From an uncultured Bacteroides sp. (lineage in GTDB: Bacteria > Bacteroidota > Bacteroidia > Bacteroidales > Bacteroidaceae): 62,634 bases of DNA. A program made the translations under genes and the position numbers. The stretch lies in assembly GCF_947632445.1 (NCBI RefSeq), contig NZ_CANRPM010000013.1, forward strand, positions 1-62,634. The letters run 5' to 3'. Under the pieces are notes generated by a model. That model did not search any database, was not told the DNA's origin, and was given only the letters and a program-made list of their open reading frames with translations. Positions 1-7,379 of this stretch are shown here, in pieces; the first letter of the stretch is position 1; the number at the start of each line of letters is the position of its first letter.

Positions 1-186
1 GCAGGGCGTTTTCCCGAAGCTGGAAACCTTCCTGCGCTCTGCAGGGCGTTTTCCCGAAGCTGGAAACCTTCCTGCACTCTGCAGGGCGTTTTCCCGAAGC
101 TGGAAACCTTCCTGCGCTCTGCAGGGCGTTTTCCCGAAGCTGGAAACCTTCCTGCACGCTGCAGGACGTTTTCCCGAAATTGGAAC
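1..186. repeat. Tandem array of a 40-bp hairpin unit
   Basis: Four complete 40-bp units start at 1, 41, 81 and 121, and a decayed fifth starts at 161. The array probably continues upstream of the window. Units differ by only one or two bases. Each can fold on itself: GCAGG pairs with CCTGC, and inside it TTTCC pairs with GGAAA around a seven-base loop. The array ends about 30 bases before the first DUF6261 gene, so it would lie in that gene's leader or promoter region. Unit length and lack of varied spacers exclude a CRISPR array. Confidence 0.9.
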
Positions 187-200
187 GATTGTTTAACGTT

Positions 201-1069
201 TAAAATAAAAATAGTATGAAAGAGATTGTTTATAACTTTTCGCGGAACAATGCCCGCAACGCGCAACACGCGCAGTTCATCACCGACGTACTGAACGCCG
301 TTTCCCAGGAAGTGGCCAAAGCGCAGGGCTTCGCCGCCCGGCAGGCTGCCTTCGCCGCCGCTGCCGCCAACGAACTGGAATGCTTCCGCCCCGACAAGGC
401 CTATTTGGACACTCCCGAACTCGTAGCCGCCGACCAGGCGCGCGACCAGCTGTTCCTCTTCTACAAACACGTCATCCAGGCCTATGCCGACTATCAGCCC
501 GACGCCGCCCGGCAAAAGGCGGGCGCCACATTGGCCTTTGCCTTCCGCGAGGCGGGCGACGTGGCCCGAATGGACTACGCTTCGGAAACGAGTACCCTGA
601 CCGACCTTCTTCAGAAACTCCGTCAGGAACCCTACGTTTCGGCCCTGACGACCATCGACCTCTCCGACGCGCCCGATGCACTGGAAGCCGCGAACACCGC
701 CTTCAACACCATCTACCTGAAACGCTCGGCCGTCGAGCGCGACCGCGTCCAGTCGTGGAGCATGAAGACCCTGCGGCCCGTCACCGACGACGCCTTCGAC
801 GCGATGGCAAAAGCCATCAACGCCCTCTACACCGTAAACGAGATGGTGACGAACGACGAAGCCGTGCGCACCGCCTTGGGCAAGGTCATCGACGACGTCA
901 ACGCCATCGTCATCCGCCTGAAGAAGACCATCGGACAGGGCACCTCCGCCGTCGGCACCGGCAGCGAAGGGACCGGCGGCACCGATGCGCCCGTACCCGG
1001 CCCCGACGGCGGCGGCGACGATCATCCCGACGGCGAAAGTCCGCTGTAAACGGGAACGGGGAATGGAAT
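201..1069 (+). repeat. Long direct repeat, left copy (DUF6261 unit)
   Basis: This 869-bp block recurs at 3872-4740 with a constant offset of 3671. The first 71 bases differ at about a dozen positions. From 272 to 1069 I see no difference. The block covers the whole DUF6261 gene and stops abruptly at 1069, where this copy continues into unrelated sequence and the right copy into the ATPase gene. The two copies bracket the AT-rich restriction-modification module. Confidence 0.92.
216..1049 (+). CDS. DUF6261 family protein, copy 1
   Basis: A 277-residue protein of unknown function that I match to the DUF6261 family, which is common in Bacteroides. It is Ala-rich and looks almost wholly alpha-helical to about residue 245. 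It ends in a low-complexity tail rich in Gly, Asp and Pro. There is no signal peptide or membrane segment, so it is probably cytoplasmic. GC content is far above that of the genes to its right. It lacks a partner gene directly downstream, because the R-M module begins about 220 bases later. Its twin at 3887 keeps the ATPase neighbour. The start follows an AT-rich leader shared by both copies. Confidence 0.75.
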   Translation: MKEIVYNFSRNNARNAQHAQFITDVLNAVSQEVAKAQGFAARQAAFAAAAANELECFRPDKAYLDTPELVAADQARDQLFLFYKHVIQAYADYQPDAARQKAGATLAFAFREAGDVARMDYASETSTLTDLLQKLRQEPYVSALTTIDLSDAPDALEAANTAFNTIYLKRSAVERDRVQSWSMKTLRPVTDDAFDAMAKAINALYTVNEMVTNDEAVRTALGKVIDDVNAIVIRLKKTIGQGTSAVGTGSEGTGGTDAPVPGPDGGGDDHPDGESPL

Positions 1070-1231
1070 TCAAGGAACAGTTCGAGAAGTTAAGGCAGAA
1101 CATTTGCCGACCCATGCAGCTGCAAAGGAAAAGCAAAGGAATTTAAGAACGAATAATTAGCTGTATCTCAGCAATTGAAATCAAGCAACCAAATTATTGT
1201 GGATTCTTATAGGATAAATCGGTAAAAGTAG

Positions 1232-1239
1232 TACTTTTG
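1232..1239 (+). promoter_or_regulatory. Possible promoter of the R-M operon
   Basis: TACTTTTG fits the Bacteroides -7 consensus TAnnTTTG and lies 28 bases before the methylase start. I find no clear TTTG element at the usual upstream distance, so this is tentative. Confidence 0.35.
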
Positions 1240-1266
1240 TAACTGATATAATAGACTTTATATAAA

Positions 1267-2106
1267 ATGGCTAAGAATAAACTTGTAGTTCCTTTTTTGA
1301 AATGGGTTGGAGGAAAAAGACAACTTATTCCAGAAATTAGAAAGATATTACCCAAAGGGGTAGCGAATCGTCCCTACTATGAGCCATTCATCGGAGGCGG
1401 AGCTTTATTTTTTGAACTCCAGCCAAAACAAGCAGTTATAAATGACTATAACGAAGAGTTGGTCAATGTTTATATGGTTATAAGGGACAACCCCAATGAA
1501 CTTATTGAGGATTTAAAGAAACATAAAAATACGTCAGAGTATTTTTATGAAATTCGCTCTATGGATAGGCAACCTCTTTTTAAAAATCTTACCACTATCG
1601 AGCGAGCATCACGAATTTTATATCTCAATAAAACTTGCTATAATGGATTATATCGGGTTAATAATGCTGGGGAATTTAATTCTCCGTTTGGGAAATATAA
1701 AAATCCAAATATTGTCAATGAGCCTGTGATTAAAGCGGTAAGCAAATATTTAAATTCTGGTCGGATTCAAATATCAAATGGTGATTATGAGGTAATTTTG
1801 AGAGATATACCAACAAACTCATTTGTGTATTTAGATCCTCCGTATCATCCTATTTCAGAGAGTTCTAATTTTACAGGATACGTGCAGGGTGGATGGAGTG
1901 AGAGAGATCAACTTAGGCTAAGAGATGTTTGTAATAGATTAAATAGCAATGGCATAAAATTTCTCCTATCAAATTCTGCCTCTAATTTCATAAAAGAAAT
2001 TTATGCGGAATACAATATTCATGTAGTACAGGCAAGTCGTTCTATAAATTCAGATTCTTCTAAAAGAGGGCAAGTTGATGAATTTTTAATTAGTAATTAT
2101 GAGTAA
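1267..2106 (+). CDS. Type II DNA adenine N6-methyltransferase, D12/Dam class
   Basis: A 279-residue methyltransferase that transfers a methyl group from S-adenosylmethionine to adenine in the recognition site. It is the protective half of a type II R-M system. The AdoMet motif FLKWVGGKRQ is at about residues 10-19, the family motif EPFIGGGALFFEL follows at about 40-52, and the catalytic DPPY is at 190-193. Length and order (AdoMet motif first, DPPY late) fit the D12/alpha class that includes Dam, DpnM and M.EcoRV. The site is not predictable from sequence alone. Composition is much more AT-rich than the flanks, pointing to transfer. The stop codon overlaps the nuclease start by eight bases. 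Confidence 0.92.
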   Translation: MAKNKLVVPFLKWVGGKRQLIPEIRKILPKGVANRPYYEPFIGGGALFFELQPKQAVINDYNEELVNVYMVIRDNPNELIEDLKKHKNTSEYFYEIRSMDRQPLFKNLTTIERASRILYLNKTCYNGLYRVNNAGEFNSPFGKYKNPNIVNEPVIKAVSKYLNSGRIQISNGDYEVILRDIPTNSFVYLDPPYHPISESSNFTGYVQGGWSERDQLRLRDVCNRLNSNGIKFLLSNSASNFIKEIYAEYNIHVVQASRSINSDSSKRGQVDEFLISNYE

Positions 2107-3376
2107 ATCCAAAAATGACATAGCATGGGAGAAAATTTTTGAGAAGTATTGCATCTTGGACAAACTTGCCAATAATGAACGTATATCAATTTCTTCAACA
2201 GAAATTAATCAGTTTAGAGAGGCTCGTTTAATGACAAAGTTTGACCATAGATCTCAACTTCCAAAATTGTTTATAGATCATAACTTATCAATATTACCTA
2301 CATCCAGAGGTATGTATGAAATCGGAAAATTTAAAACTTTTTGTGATTTCAATAAAGATGATATAGAGATAACTCCTATTGACTTTCCAACTTTCTTGGA
2401 AAGTATAGATTATAAAGATATTACGAGTGAATCAATAGCTATAAATTGTGCTTTTGTATCTAAGATATTGCATGATTTTACAGGAGAGGAAAATCTGTTT
2501 CCTACCGTTTCTGGTCGGATGAGTTCTTCAGTCTTTGATTTTACGATTAATTCAGGACAAAACATTTTGAAAATTAATGTTGATAATTCACAAATTGAAA
2601 TAGATGGAGGATATGAAGGAGATAGTTCTTTAAATTTGATTGAAGCCAAAAATTATATTTCAGATGATTTTCTGATTCGACAACTATATTATCCATATAG
2701 ATTATGGAGTAATAAAATTGGAAAACGTGTTCGTCCAATATTCTTGACGTATTCAAATGGTATTTTCCATTTGAGAGAATATGAATTTGTTACGCCTGAA
2801 TTATATAATTCCATCCGATTAATACAACATAAAAAATATGCAGTTCAAGAAAGAGGAATTAATGTTGAGAATATACAGAATGTTTTGGATAGTATTCAAG
2901 TTGTAAAAGAACCTGAGTTGCCTTTCCCTCAAGCAGATAGCTTTGAGAGAGTAATTAATCTTTGCGAGCTATTAAAACAAAAAGGATTTATTTGTAAAGA
3001 TGATATTACGCAAAATTATGACTTTGATCACAGACAAACTGATTATTATTCAAATGCGGCAAAGTATTTAGGATTAGTAGAAGTTGTTCGTGAGAATCAA
3101 CAAATAGGGTGCATTCTAACTCGTGATGGCTTTCGTATATTTAATCTGCCCATTATTGAACGGCAATTGGAATTTGTAAAACTTATATTGGCACATACGG
3201 TATTTCAAAACACTTTGAAACTGTATTTTGATAAAGGCAATGTTCCGACAAAGGGCGAGGTCGTTGAAATAATGAAAAGTGCAAAATTGTATAATATTGA
3301 TTCTGAACAAACATATGAACGAAGGGCATCTACTGTTATATCTTGGATAAATTGGATATTAGAACTAATAGAGTAA
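2099..3376 (+). CDS. Type II restriction endonuclease, PD-(D/E)XK type
   Basis: A 425-residue protein whose start overlaps the methylase stop, the usual arrangement of cognate partners. The metal-binding nuclease core is visible as D169 followed by E182-A-K184 (IEIDGG then NLIEAKN). I associate it with the uncharacterised REase families DUF6996/DUF6997. It is longer than DpnII-type enzymes, and the C-terminal third looks like a winged-helix or DNA-binding part. It would cut unmethylated DNA at the site protected by the upstream methylase. AT-rich codon use matches its operon and not the flanks. Nuclease function is inferred from the motif and the pairing. Confidence 0.82.
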   Translation: MSKSKNDIAWEKIFEKYCILDKLANNERISISSTEINQFREARLMTKFDHRSQLPKLFIDHNLSILPTSRGMYEIGKFKTFCDFNKDDIEITPIDFPTFLESIDYKDITSESIAINCAFVSKILHDFTGEENLFPTVSGRMSSSVFDFTINSGQNILKINVDNSQIEIDGGYEGDSSLNLIEAKNYISDDFLIRQLYYPYRLWSNKIGKRVRPIFLTYSNGIFHLREYEFVTPELYNSIRLIQHKKYAVQERGINVENIQNVLDSIQVVKEPELPFPQADSFERVINLCELLKQKGFICKDDITQNYDFDHRQTDYYSNAAKYLGLVEVVRENQQIGCILTRDGFRIFNLPIIERQLEFVKLILAHTVFQNTLKLYFDKGNVPTKGEVVEIMKSAKLYNIDSEQTYERRASTVISWINWILELIE

Positions 3377-3396
3377 TAATTTAAAGAATAAGAATT

Positions 3397-3651
3397 ATGG
3401 CTTGTGAAAAGCAACATCGTTATGATCCTCAGTACAATAATTTACCTGTCGATCAAGGTGGGGCAGGAAGACATCGTTGTGCTGGATGTGCTTATGAGAG
3501 AGGGTATGAAGATGGACTAAATCGTAAAGAAAAATTAGATTTGGACTTGGATTCATTACCAGAGAGTCAAGCGGGAACAGTTAGGCATAAAAGCCCACAT
3601 GCAGCTTATGCTGCTGGTTATTTAGCTGGAGTAGAAGATTCTTATAAGTAA
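3397..3651 (+). CDS. Small conserved protein of the R-M operon, internally duplicated
   Basis: An 84-residue protein, 20 bases after the nuclease, in the same AT-rich composition, so probably co-transcribed. It consists of two related halves. The first has LPVDQGGAGRHRCAGCAYERG (residues 17-37) and the second has LPESQAGTVRHKSPHAAYAAG (54-74). The shared frame is LP..Q.G..RH....AY..G followed by an acidic YEDG/GVED turn. The Cys pair in the first half is replaced by Ser-Pro-His in the second. I recall similar proteins near R-M genes but know no function. It could be a control, anti-toxicity or accessory protein. Confidence 0.75.
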   Translation: MACEKQHRYDPQYNNLPVDQGGAGRHRCAGCAYERGYEDGLNRKEKLDLDLDSLPESQAGTVRHKSPHAAYAAGYLAGVEDSYK

Positions 3652-3725
3652 ATACCTGTTCCTCCGTTTCAAATAACATCCCCATACGATAAATAATTAT
3701 GAGGATGAGTAAATTAGAAAAATCG

Positions 3726-3733
3726 TATATTTG
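3726..3733 (+). promoter_or_regulatory. Possible promoter for the DUF6261-ATPase-DUF4435 unit
   Basis: TATATTTG matches the Bacteroides -7 element and lies 153 bases before DUF6261 copy 2, in the AT-rich spacer after the R-M operon. No convincing -33 TTTG is present. If used, the insertion has supplied a new promoter to the downstream genes. Confidence 0.35.
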
Positions 3734-3871
3734 CACTTTAGAAAGAGTTATTTGACAGCATAGCACCGCAAATCGCTGAAATTCGCATGGTTGCTAACTC
3801 GTTACCATTACTTCTCAAATAATTTGCTAAAGGTTTATTCCTTAATCGGCTAAGTCAAACCATTGAAAATC

Positions 3872-4740
3872 TAAAATAAAAATAGTATGAAAGAGATTGT
3901 TAATAACATTTCGCTGTACAGAGCTCGCAACGCGCAACACGTGCAGTTCATCACCGACGTACTGAACGCCGTTTCCCAGGAAGTGGCCAAAGCGCAGGGC
4001 TTCGCCGCCCGGCAGGCTGCCTTCGCCGCCGCTGCCGCCAACGAACTGGAATGCTTCCGCCCCGACAAGGCCTATTTGGACACTCCCGAACTCGTAGCCG
4101 CCGACCAGGCGCGCGACCAGCTGTTCCTCTTCTACAAACACGTCATCCAGGCCTATGCCGACTATCAGCCCGACGCCGCCCGGCAAAAGGCGGGCGCCAC
4201 ATTGGCCTTTGCCTTCCGCGAGGCGGGCGACGTGGCCCGAATGGACTACGCTTCGGAAACGAGTACCCTGACCGACCTTCTTCAGAAACTCCGTCAGGAA
4301 CCCTACGTTTCGGCCCTGACGACCATCGACCTCTCCGACGCGCCCGATGCACTGGAAGCCGCGAACACCGCCTTCAACACCATCTACCTGAAACGCTCGG
4401 CCGTCGAGCGCGACCGCGTCCAGTCGTGGAGCATGAAGACCCTGCGGCCCGTCACCGACGACGCCTTCGACGCGATGGCAAAAGCCATCAACGCCCTCTA
4501 CACCGTAAACGAGATGGTGACGAACGACGAAGCCGTGCGCACCGCCTTGGGCAAGGTCATCGACGACGTCAACGCCATCGTCATCCGCCTGAAGAAGACC
4601 ATCGGACAGGGCACCTCCGCCGTCGGCACCGGCAGCGAAGGGACCGGCGGCACCGATGCGCCCGTACCCGGCCCCGACGGCGGCGGCGACGATCATCCCG
4701 ACGGCGAAAGTCCGCTGTAAACGGGAACGGGGAATGGAAT
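3872..4740 (+). repeat. Long direct repeat, right copy (DUF6261 unit)
   Basis: Partner of 201-1069. It ends at 4740, two bases into the upstream ATG of the ATPase reading frame (4739), so the repeat boundary falls almost exactly on the gene junction. Confidence 0.92.
3887..4720 (+). CDS. DUF6261 family protein, copy 2
   Basis: A 277-residue twin of the protein at 216. From residue 21 onward the two look identical. Residues 6-20 differ (NNISLYRARNAQHV here, YNFSRNNARNAQHA there). It shares the Ala-rich helical body and the Gly/Asp/Pro tail. It ends 45 bases before the likely ATPase start on the same strand and shares the flanks' high GC, so DUF6261, ATPase and DUF4435 plausibly form one operon. 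Function is unknown. The divergent 5' end beside a perfectly matching body suggests gene conversion or a recombinational junction. Confidence 0.75.
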   Translation: MKEIVNNISLYRARNAQHVQFITDVLNAVSQEVAKAQGFAARQAAFAAAAANELECFRPDKAYLDTPELVAADQARDQLFLFYKHVIQAYADYQPDAARQKAGATLAFAFREAGDVARMDYASETSTLTDLLQKLRQEPYVSALTTIDLSDAPDALEAANTAFNTIYLKRSAVERDRVQSWSMKTLRPVTDDAFDAMAKAINALYTVNEMVTNDEAVRTALGKVIDDVNAIVIRLKKTIGQGTSAVGTGSEGTGGTDAPVPGPDGGGDDHPDGESPL

Positions 4741-4765
4741 GATACACCGACCAAACGACAAGAAG

Positions 4766-5650
4766 ATGGAAATACAAGCCAACTACATCCGCCGCATCGA
4801 AATCGACGGCCTTTGGCACCGCTACGACGTGGCGTGGGACCTGCGTCCCGACGTCAACATCCTGGCCGGCATCAACGGCGTCGGCAAGACCACCATCCTG
4901 AACCGCTCGGCGGGCTACCTGGAGCACCGCACTTCGGGCGAGGTAAAAACCGACGGGACGGAGGGCGTGCGCGTCTACTTCGACCGCCCCGACGCCACCT
5001 CCATCCCCTACGACGTCATCCGCTCCTACGACAGACCGCTCGTCATGGGCGACTTCACCGCCCGCATGGCCGACCCCGACGTGCGCTCCGAGCTCGACTG
5101 GCAGCTCTACCTCCTGCAACGCCGCTACCTGGACTATCAGGTGAACGTGGGCAACCGCATGATCGAGCTGCTGGGCAGCGACGACGAAGCACAGCGCGCC
5201 CTGGCCTCGCAACTCTCCCTGCCCAAGCGCCGTTTTCAGGACATGGTCGACGAGCTTTTCGGCTACACGCGCAAGACCATCGACCGCCGCAGCAACGAAA
5301 TCGCCTTCTATCAGGACGGCGAACGCCTGCTGCCCTACAAGCTCTCTTCGGGCGAGAAGCAGATGCTCGTCATCCTGCTCACCGTGCTCGTGCGCGAAGG
5401 CACCCACAGCGTCCTCTTCATGGACGAGCCCGAAGCCTCGCTCCACATCGAGTGGCAGCAGAAGCTCATCGGCATGATACGCAGCCTCAATCCGCAGATG
5501 CAGCTTATCCTCTCCACCCATTCGCCCGCCGTCATCATGGAAGGCTGGCTCGACGCGGTGACGGAGGTAAGCGGGATTACGAAAGAAATGGAGAACGGAA
5601 AATGGAAAACGGGCGACGGGCGCTCCGCTTCCGTTTCCCGTCCCGAATAA
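4766..5650 (+). CDS. ABC/AAA-type ATPase, AriA-like (PARIS-type defence candidate)
   Basis: A 294-residue soluble ATPase of the RecF/OLD/SMC-like ABC group. Walker A is GINGVGKTT (about residues 35-43), the ABC signature is LSSGEKQML (from 193), Walker B is VLFMDEPEAS with D220 and E221, and the switch His is H252 in STHSPAV. An upstream ATG at 4739 straddles the repeat border. I prefer 4766, which begins at MEIQANYIRR. The gene is followed 11 bases later by a DUF4435/TOPRIM-like gene. That pair is the architecture of PARIS (AriA ATPase holding the AriB effector). The C-terminus after LDAVTEVSG is unusually Lys/Gly/Asn-rich and may be read into intergenic sequence. A non-defence ATPase is possible. 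Confidence 0.8.
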   Translation: MEIQANYIRRIEIDGLWHRYDVAWDLRPDVNILAGINGVGKTTILNRSAGYLEHRTSGEVKTDGTEGVRVYFDRPDATSIPYDVIRSYDRPLVMGDFTARMADPDVRSELDWQLYLLQRRYLDYQVNVGNRMIELLGSDDEAQRALASQLSLPKRRFQDMVDELFGYTRKTIDRRSNEIAFYQDGERLLPYKLSSGEKQMLVILLTVLVREGTHSVLFMDEPEASLHIEWQQKLIGMIRSLNPQMQLILSTHSPAVIMEGWLDAVTEVSGITKEMENGKWKTGDGRSASVSRPE

Positions 5651-5661
5651 TCCGTTGAAAG

Positions 5662-6660
5662 ATGTCGCTCACCCTCCTCCATAACCTCACCTCCGACTAC
5701 CTCGACGCTGCCCGCCGCCTGTCTCCGCCGAAGAAGCGCCGCCGCATCGTGGCCTACGTCGAAAGCTACGACGACGTGGCCTTCTGGCGCACGCTGCTCT
5801 CCGAGTTCGAGACCGACGAATGCTGCTTTCAGGTGATGCTCCCCTCGCAGACCTCCCTGTCGAAAGGAAAGAAGACCGTGCTGCTCAACACGCTCAACGC
5901 CGACAAGCTGGGCGGCAGCCTCATTGCCTGCGTGGACAGCGACTACGACTTCCTGATGCAGGGCGCCACCGCCCTGTCGCGCCACATCAACCGGAACCCT
6001 TACGTCCTGCAAACCTACGCCTACGCCATCGAGAACTACCTGTGCTGCGCCGAGACCTTGCACGACGTCTGTGTGCAGGCCACGCTGAACGACCGCCAGC
6101 TGCTGGACTTCCCTGAGTTCATGCGCCGCTATTCGCGCCTGGCCTATCCGCTTTTCCTGTGGCACATCTGGTTCTACCGCCGCCACGACAATGCGACGTT
6201 CCCCATGTACGACTTCAACCGGTTCGTCCGCTTGCAGGAAATCAGTCTGGAGCATCCCTACCGCTGCCTGGACGACATGCGCCGCCGCGTCGACTCCAAG
6301 CTCTCCGAACTGCGCACCCGTTATCCGCAGGACATCGAACACGTCGACGCCCTCGGCCGGGAACTGACGCCGCTCGGCCTGACGCCGGACACGACGTACC
6401 TCTACATTCAGGGCCACCACCTGATGGACGGCGTGGTGATGAAGCTGCTCAATCCCGTCTGCACCCAGCTGCGTCGCGAGCGCGAGAAGGAAATCCGCCG
6501 CCTGGCCGTCCACGACAAGCAGTTCCGCAACGAGCTGACCGCCTACGAGAACTGTCTGGCCGGTGTCCGGCTGGTGCTCAAGAAGAACGACGGCTACAAG
6601 GAGCTTTACCTCTACCGCTGGATGCGCGAGGACGTGCAGCGGATTTTGGAAAAGAAATGA
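5662..6660 (+). CDS. DUF4435 / TOPRIM-like protein, AriB-like effector candidate
   Basis: A 332-residue protein of the DUF4435 family. It shows TOPRIM-type acidic motifs: E34 in YVESYDDVAFW and D92/D94/D96 in CVDSDYDF. These would bind metal for nucleic-acid cleavage. The AIENYL motif at about 120 is also typical of the family. In PARIS the AriB TOPRIM protein is held by the AriA ATPase and released when a phage anti-restriction protein is sensed. The AriB from E. coli is a nuclease reported to act on tRNA. Here the R-M module immediately upstream fits that logic. Family assignment is good. PARIS function is inference. Confidence 0.75.
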   Translation: MSLTLLHNLTSDYLDAARRLSPPKKRRRIVAYVESYDDVAFWRTLLSEFETDECCFQVMLPSQTSLSKGKKTVLLNTLNADKLGGSLIACVDSDYDFLMQGATALSRHINRNPYVLQTYAYAIENYLCCAETLHDVCVQATLNDRQLLDFPEFMRRYSRLAYPLFLWHIWFYRRHDNATFPMYDFNRFVRLQEISLEHPYRCLDDMRRRVDSKLSELRTRYPQDIEHVDALGRELTPLGLTPDTTYLYIQGHHLMDGVVMKLLNPVCTQLRREREKEIRRLAVHDKQFRNELTAYENCLAGVRLVLKKNDGYKELYLYRWMREDVQRILEKK

Positions 6661-6715
6661 ACGCCGGCCGGCTTCGCCTTTTCTGCGGCCCGGAACGGAA
6701 TTCCTGCGGCTTTCA

Positions 6716-6747
6716 TTTGTTTCTGTATGCTCCTTTTTCTATATTTG
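6716..6747 (+). promoter_or_regulatory. Promoter of the Cys-rich lipoprotein gene
   Basis: TTTG (6716-6719) and TATATTTG (6740-6747) are separated by 20 bases, a good match to the Bacteroides housekeeping promoter, 43 bases before the start codon. Confidence 0.65.
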
Positions 6748-6790
6748 CGCGGAATTTATATTAATACATTAAAAAAGGAAGGATTGATTT

Positions 6791-7102
6791 ATGAAAACGA
6801 GAGTGTTTTTGGCTGTAGCGTTGGTGTTTTCGTTGACAGTGATGTCCTGTGGCAATAAGAAGGCGGCAGAGGCAAATTCGGAAACGACCGAGCTGATTTG
6901 CGACTCTGCATGTACGAAAGCTGCGGAAGAATGTTGTGCCGGCGATAGCGCATGTTGTGCCGACGGTTGCAAATGTTGTGCTGACGGTTGCAAGTCTTGT
7001 GCCGACGGTTGTAAATGTTGTGCCGACGGTTGCAAAAATAACGCATGCTGTGCCAACGATAGCATTTGCAAGAAAGACTGCGACAAGGCTTGTGAGAAAT
7101 AA
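6791..7102 (+). CDS. Cysteine-repeat lipoprotein
   Basis: A 103-residue secreted lipoprotein. A hydrophobic signal ends in the lipobox VMSC with Gly following, so the mature chain would be acylated at Cys20. The mature part carries about five tandem copies of CCADGCK or close variants (SCADGCK). They are encoded by a 21-bp tandem DNA repeat at roughly 6950-7036. A further Cys-rich tail follows. Over twenty cysteines in under 85 residues suggests metal binding or a disulfide-knotted stalk at the outer membrane or periplasm. I do not recognise a named family. It has its own promoter and terminator. Confidence 0.8.
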   Translation: MKTRVFLAVALVFSLTVMSCGNKKAAEANSETTELICDSACTKAAEECCAGDSACCADGCKCCADGCKSCADGCKCCADGCKNNACCANDSICKKDCDKACEK

Positions 7103-7131
7103 CCTATCGGCCGAGGCAAAAAAAAGATGGA

Positions 7132-7160
7132 GGCGCATCCGTTGGCGGGTGCGCCTTTTT
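7132..7160 (+). terminator. Rho-independent terminator after the lipoprotein
   Basis: A nine-base stem, GGCGCATCC with GGGTGCGCC (one G-U pair), a six-base loop and a run of five T. Confidence 0.85.
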
Positions 7161-7235
7161 CGTTTCAGATTAACCGCAATAAGATGCGCGTTGTGATAGA
7201 ATGTCGCCTTTTGATTGAAAAAAGTAACGGATTTG

Positions 7236-7266
7236 TTTGCATGCTATGAAATAATCTCTACCTTTG
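7236..7266 (+). promoter_or_regulatory. Promoter of the leucine operon
   Basis: TTTG (7236-7239) and TACCTTTG (7259-7266) are 19 bases apart, an almost ideal Bacteroides promoter. Transcription would start around 7273, about 23 bases before the leader peptide. Confidence 0.75.
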
Positions 7267-7295
7267 CAGCGTTTTTAAGCCAAAAAGAAAATAAG

Positions 7296-7379
7296 ATGAT
7301 ACGGAACTTTACATATATTCTGTTGTGCGGCATTATTATTCTGCTAAGAAGAGGTAGCGGAAGTGAGTGTCGTGCGTGA
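7296..7379 (+). CDS. Leu/Ile-rich leader peptide of the leucine operon
   Basis: A 27-residue open frame, too short for routine gene calls. It contains two Leu-Leu pairs (CTG TTG at 7320-7325 and CTG CTA at 7341-7346) around an Ile triplet (7332-7340): YILLCGIIILLRR. Its stop at 7377-7379 lies just after the 5' arm of an antiterminator (7358-7367). The control-codon cluster, its distance to the hairpin and the downstream terminator fit transcription attenuation by ribosome stalling. Codon content suggests response to leucine and isoleucine supply. Confidence 0.8.
   Translation: MIRNFTYILLCGIIILLRRGSGSECRA

Noticed and set aside
1..186. CRISPR-like array
   Set aside because: The units abut each other with no variable spacers; it is a plain tandem repeat.
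1063..1146. 27-codon frame starting inside the left repeat border
   Set aside because: It starts in repeat sequence, has no ribosome site or family features, and is probably a junction by-product.
1070..3871. Integron, transposon or phage origin for the R-M module
   Set aside because: No transposase, integrase, terminal inverted repeat or att-like site was found; only the long direct repeat brackets it.
3842..5521. 559-codon minus-strand frame
   Set aside because: It lies opposite DUF6261 and the ATPase, whose motifs are intact. It is a GC-rich shadow with no recognisable domain.
4051..5658. 535-codon Arg-rich plus-strand frame
   Set aside because: It is a shifted-frame shadow across two real genes; Arg/His/Pro-rich composition is typical of high-GC artefacts.
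5335..6513. 392-codon minus-strand frame
   Set aside because: It is a shadow opposite the DUF4435 gene, with no domain.
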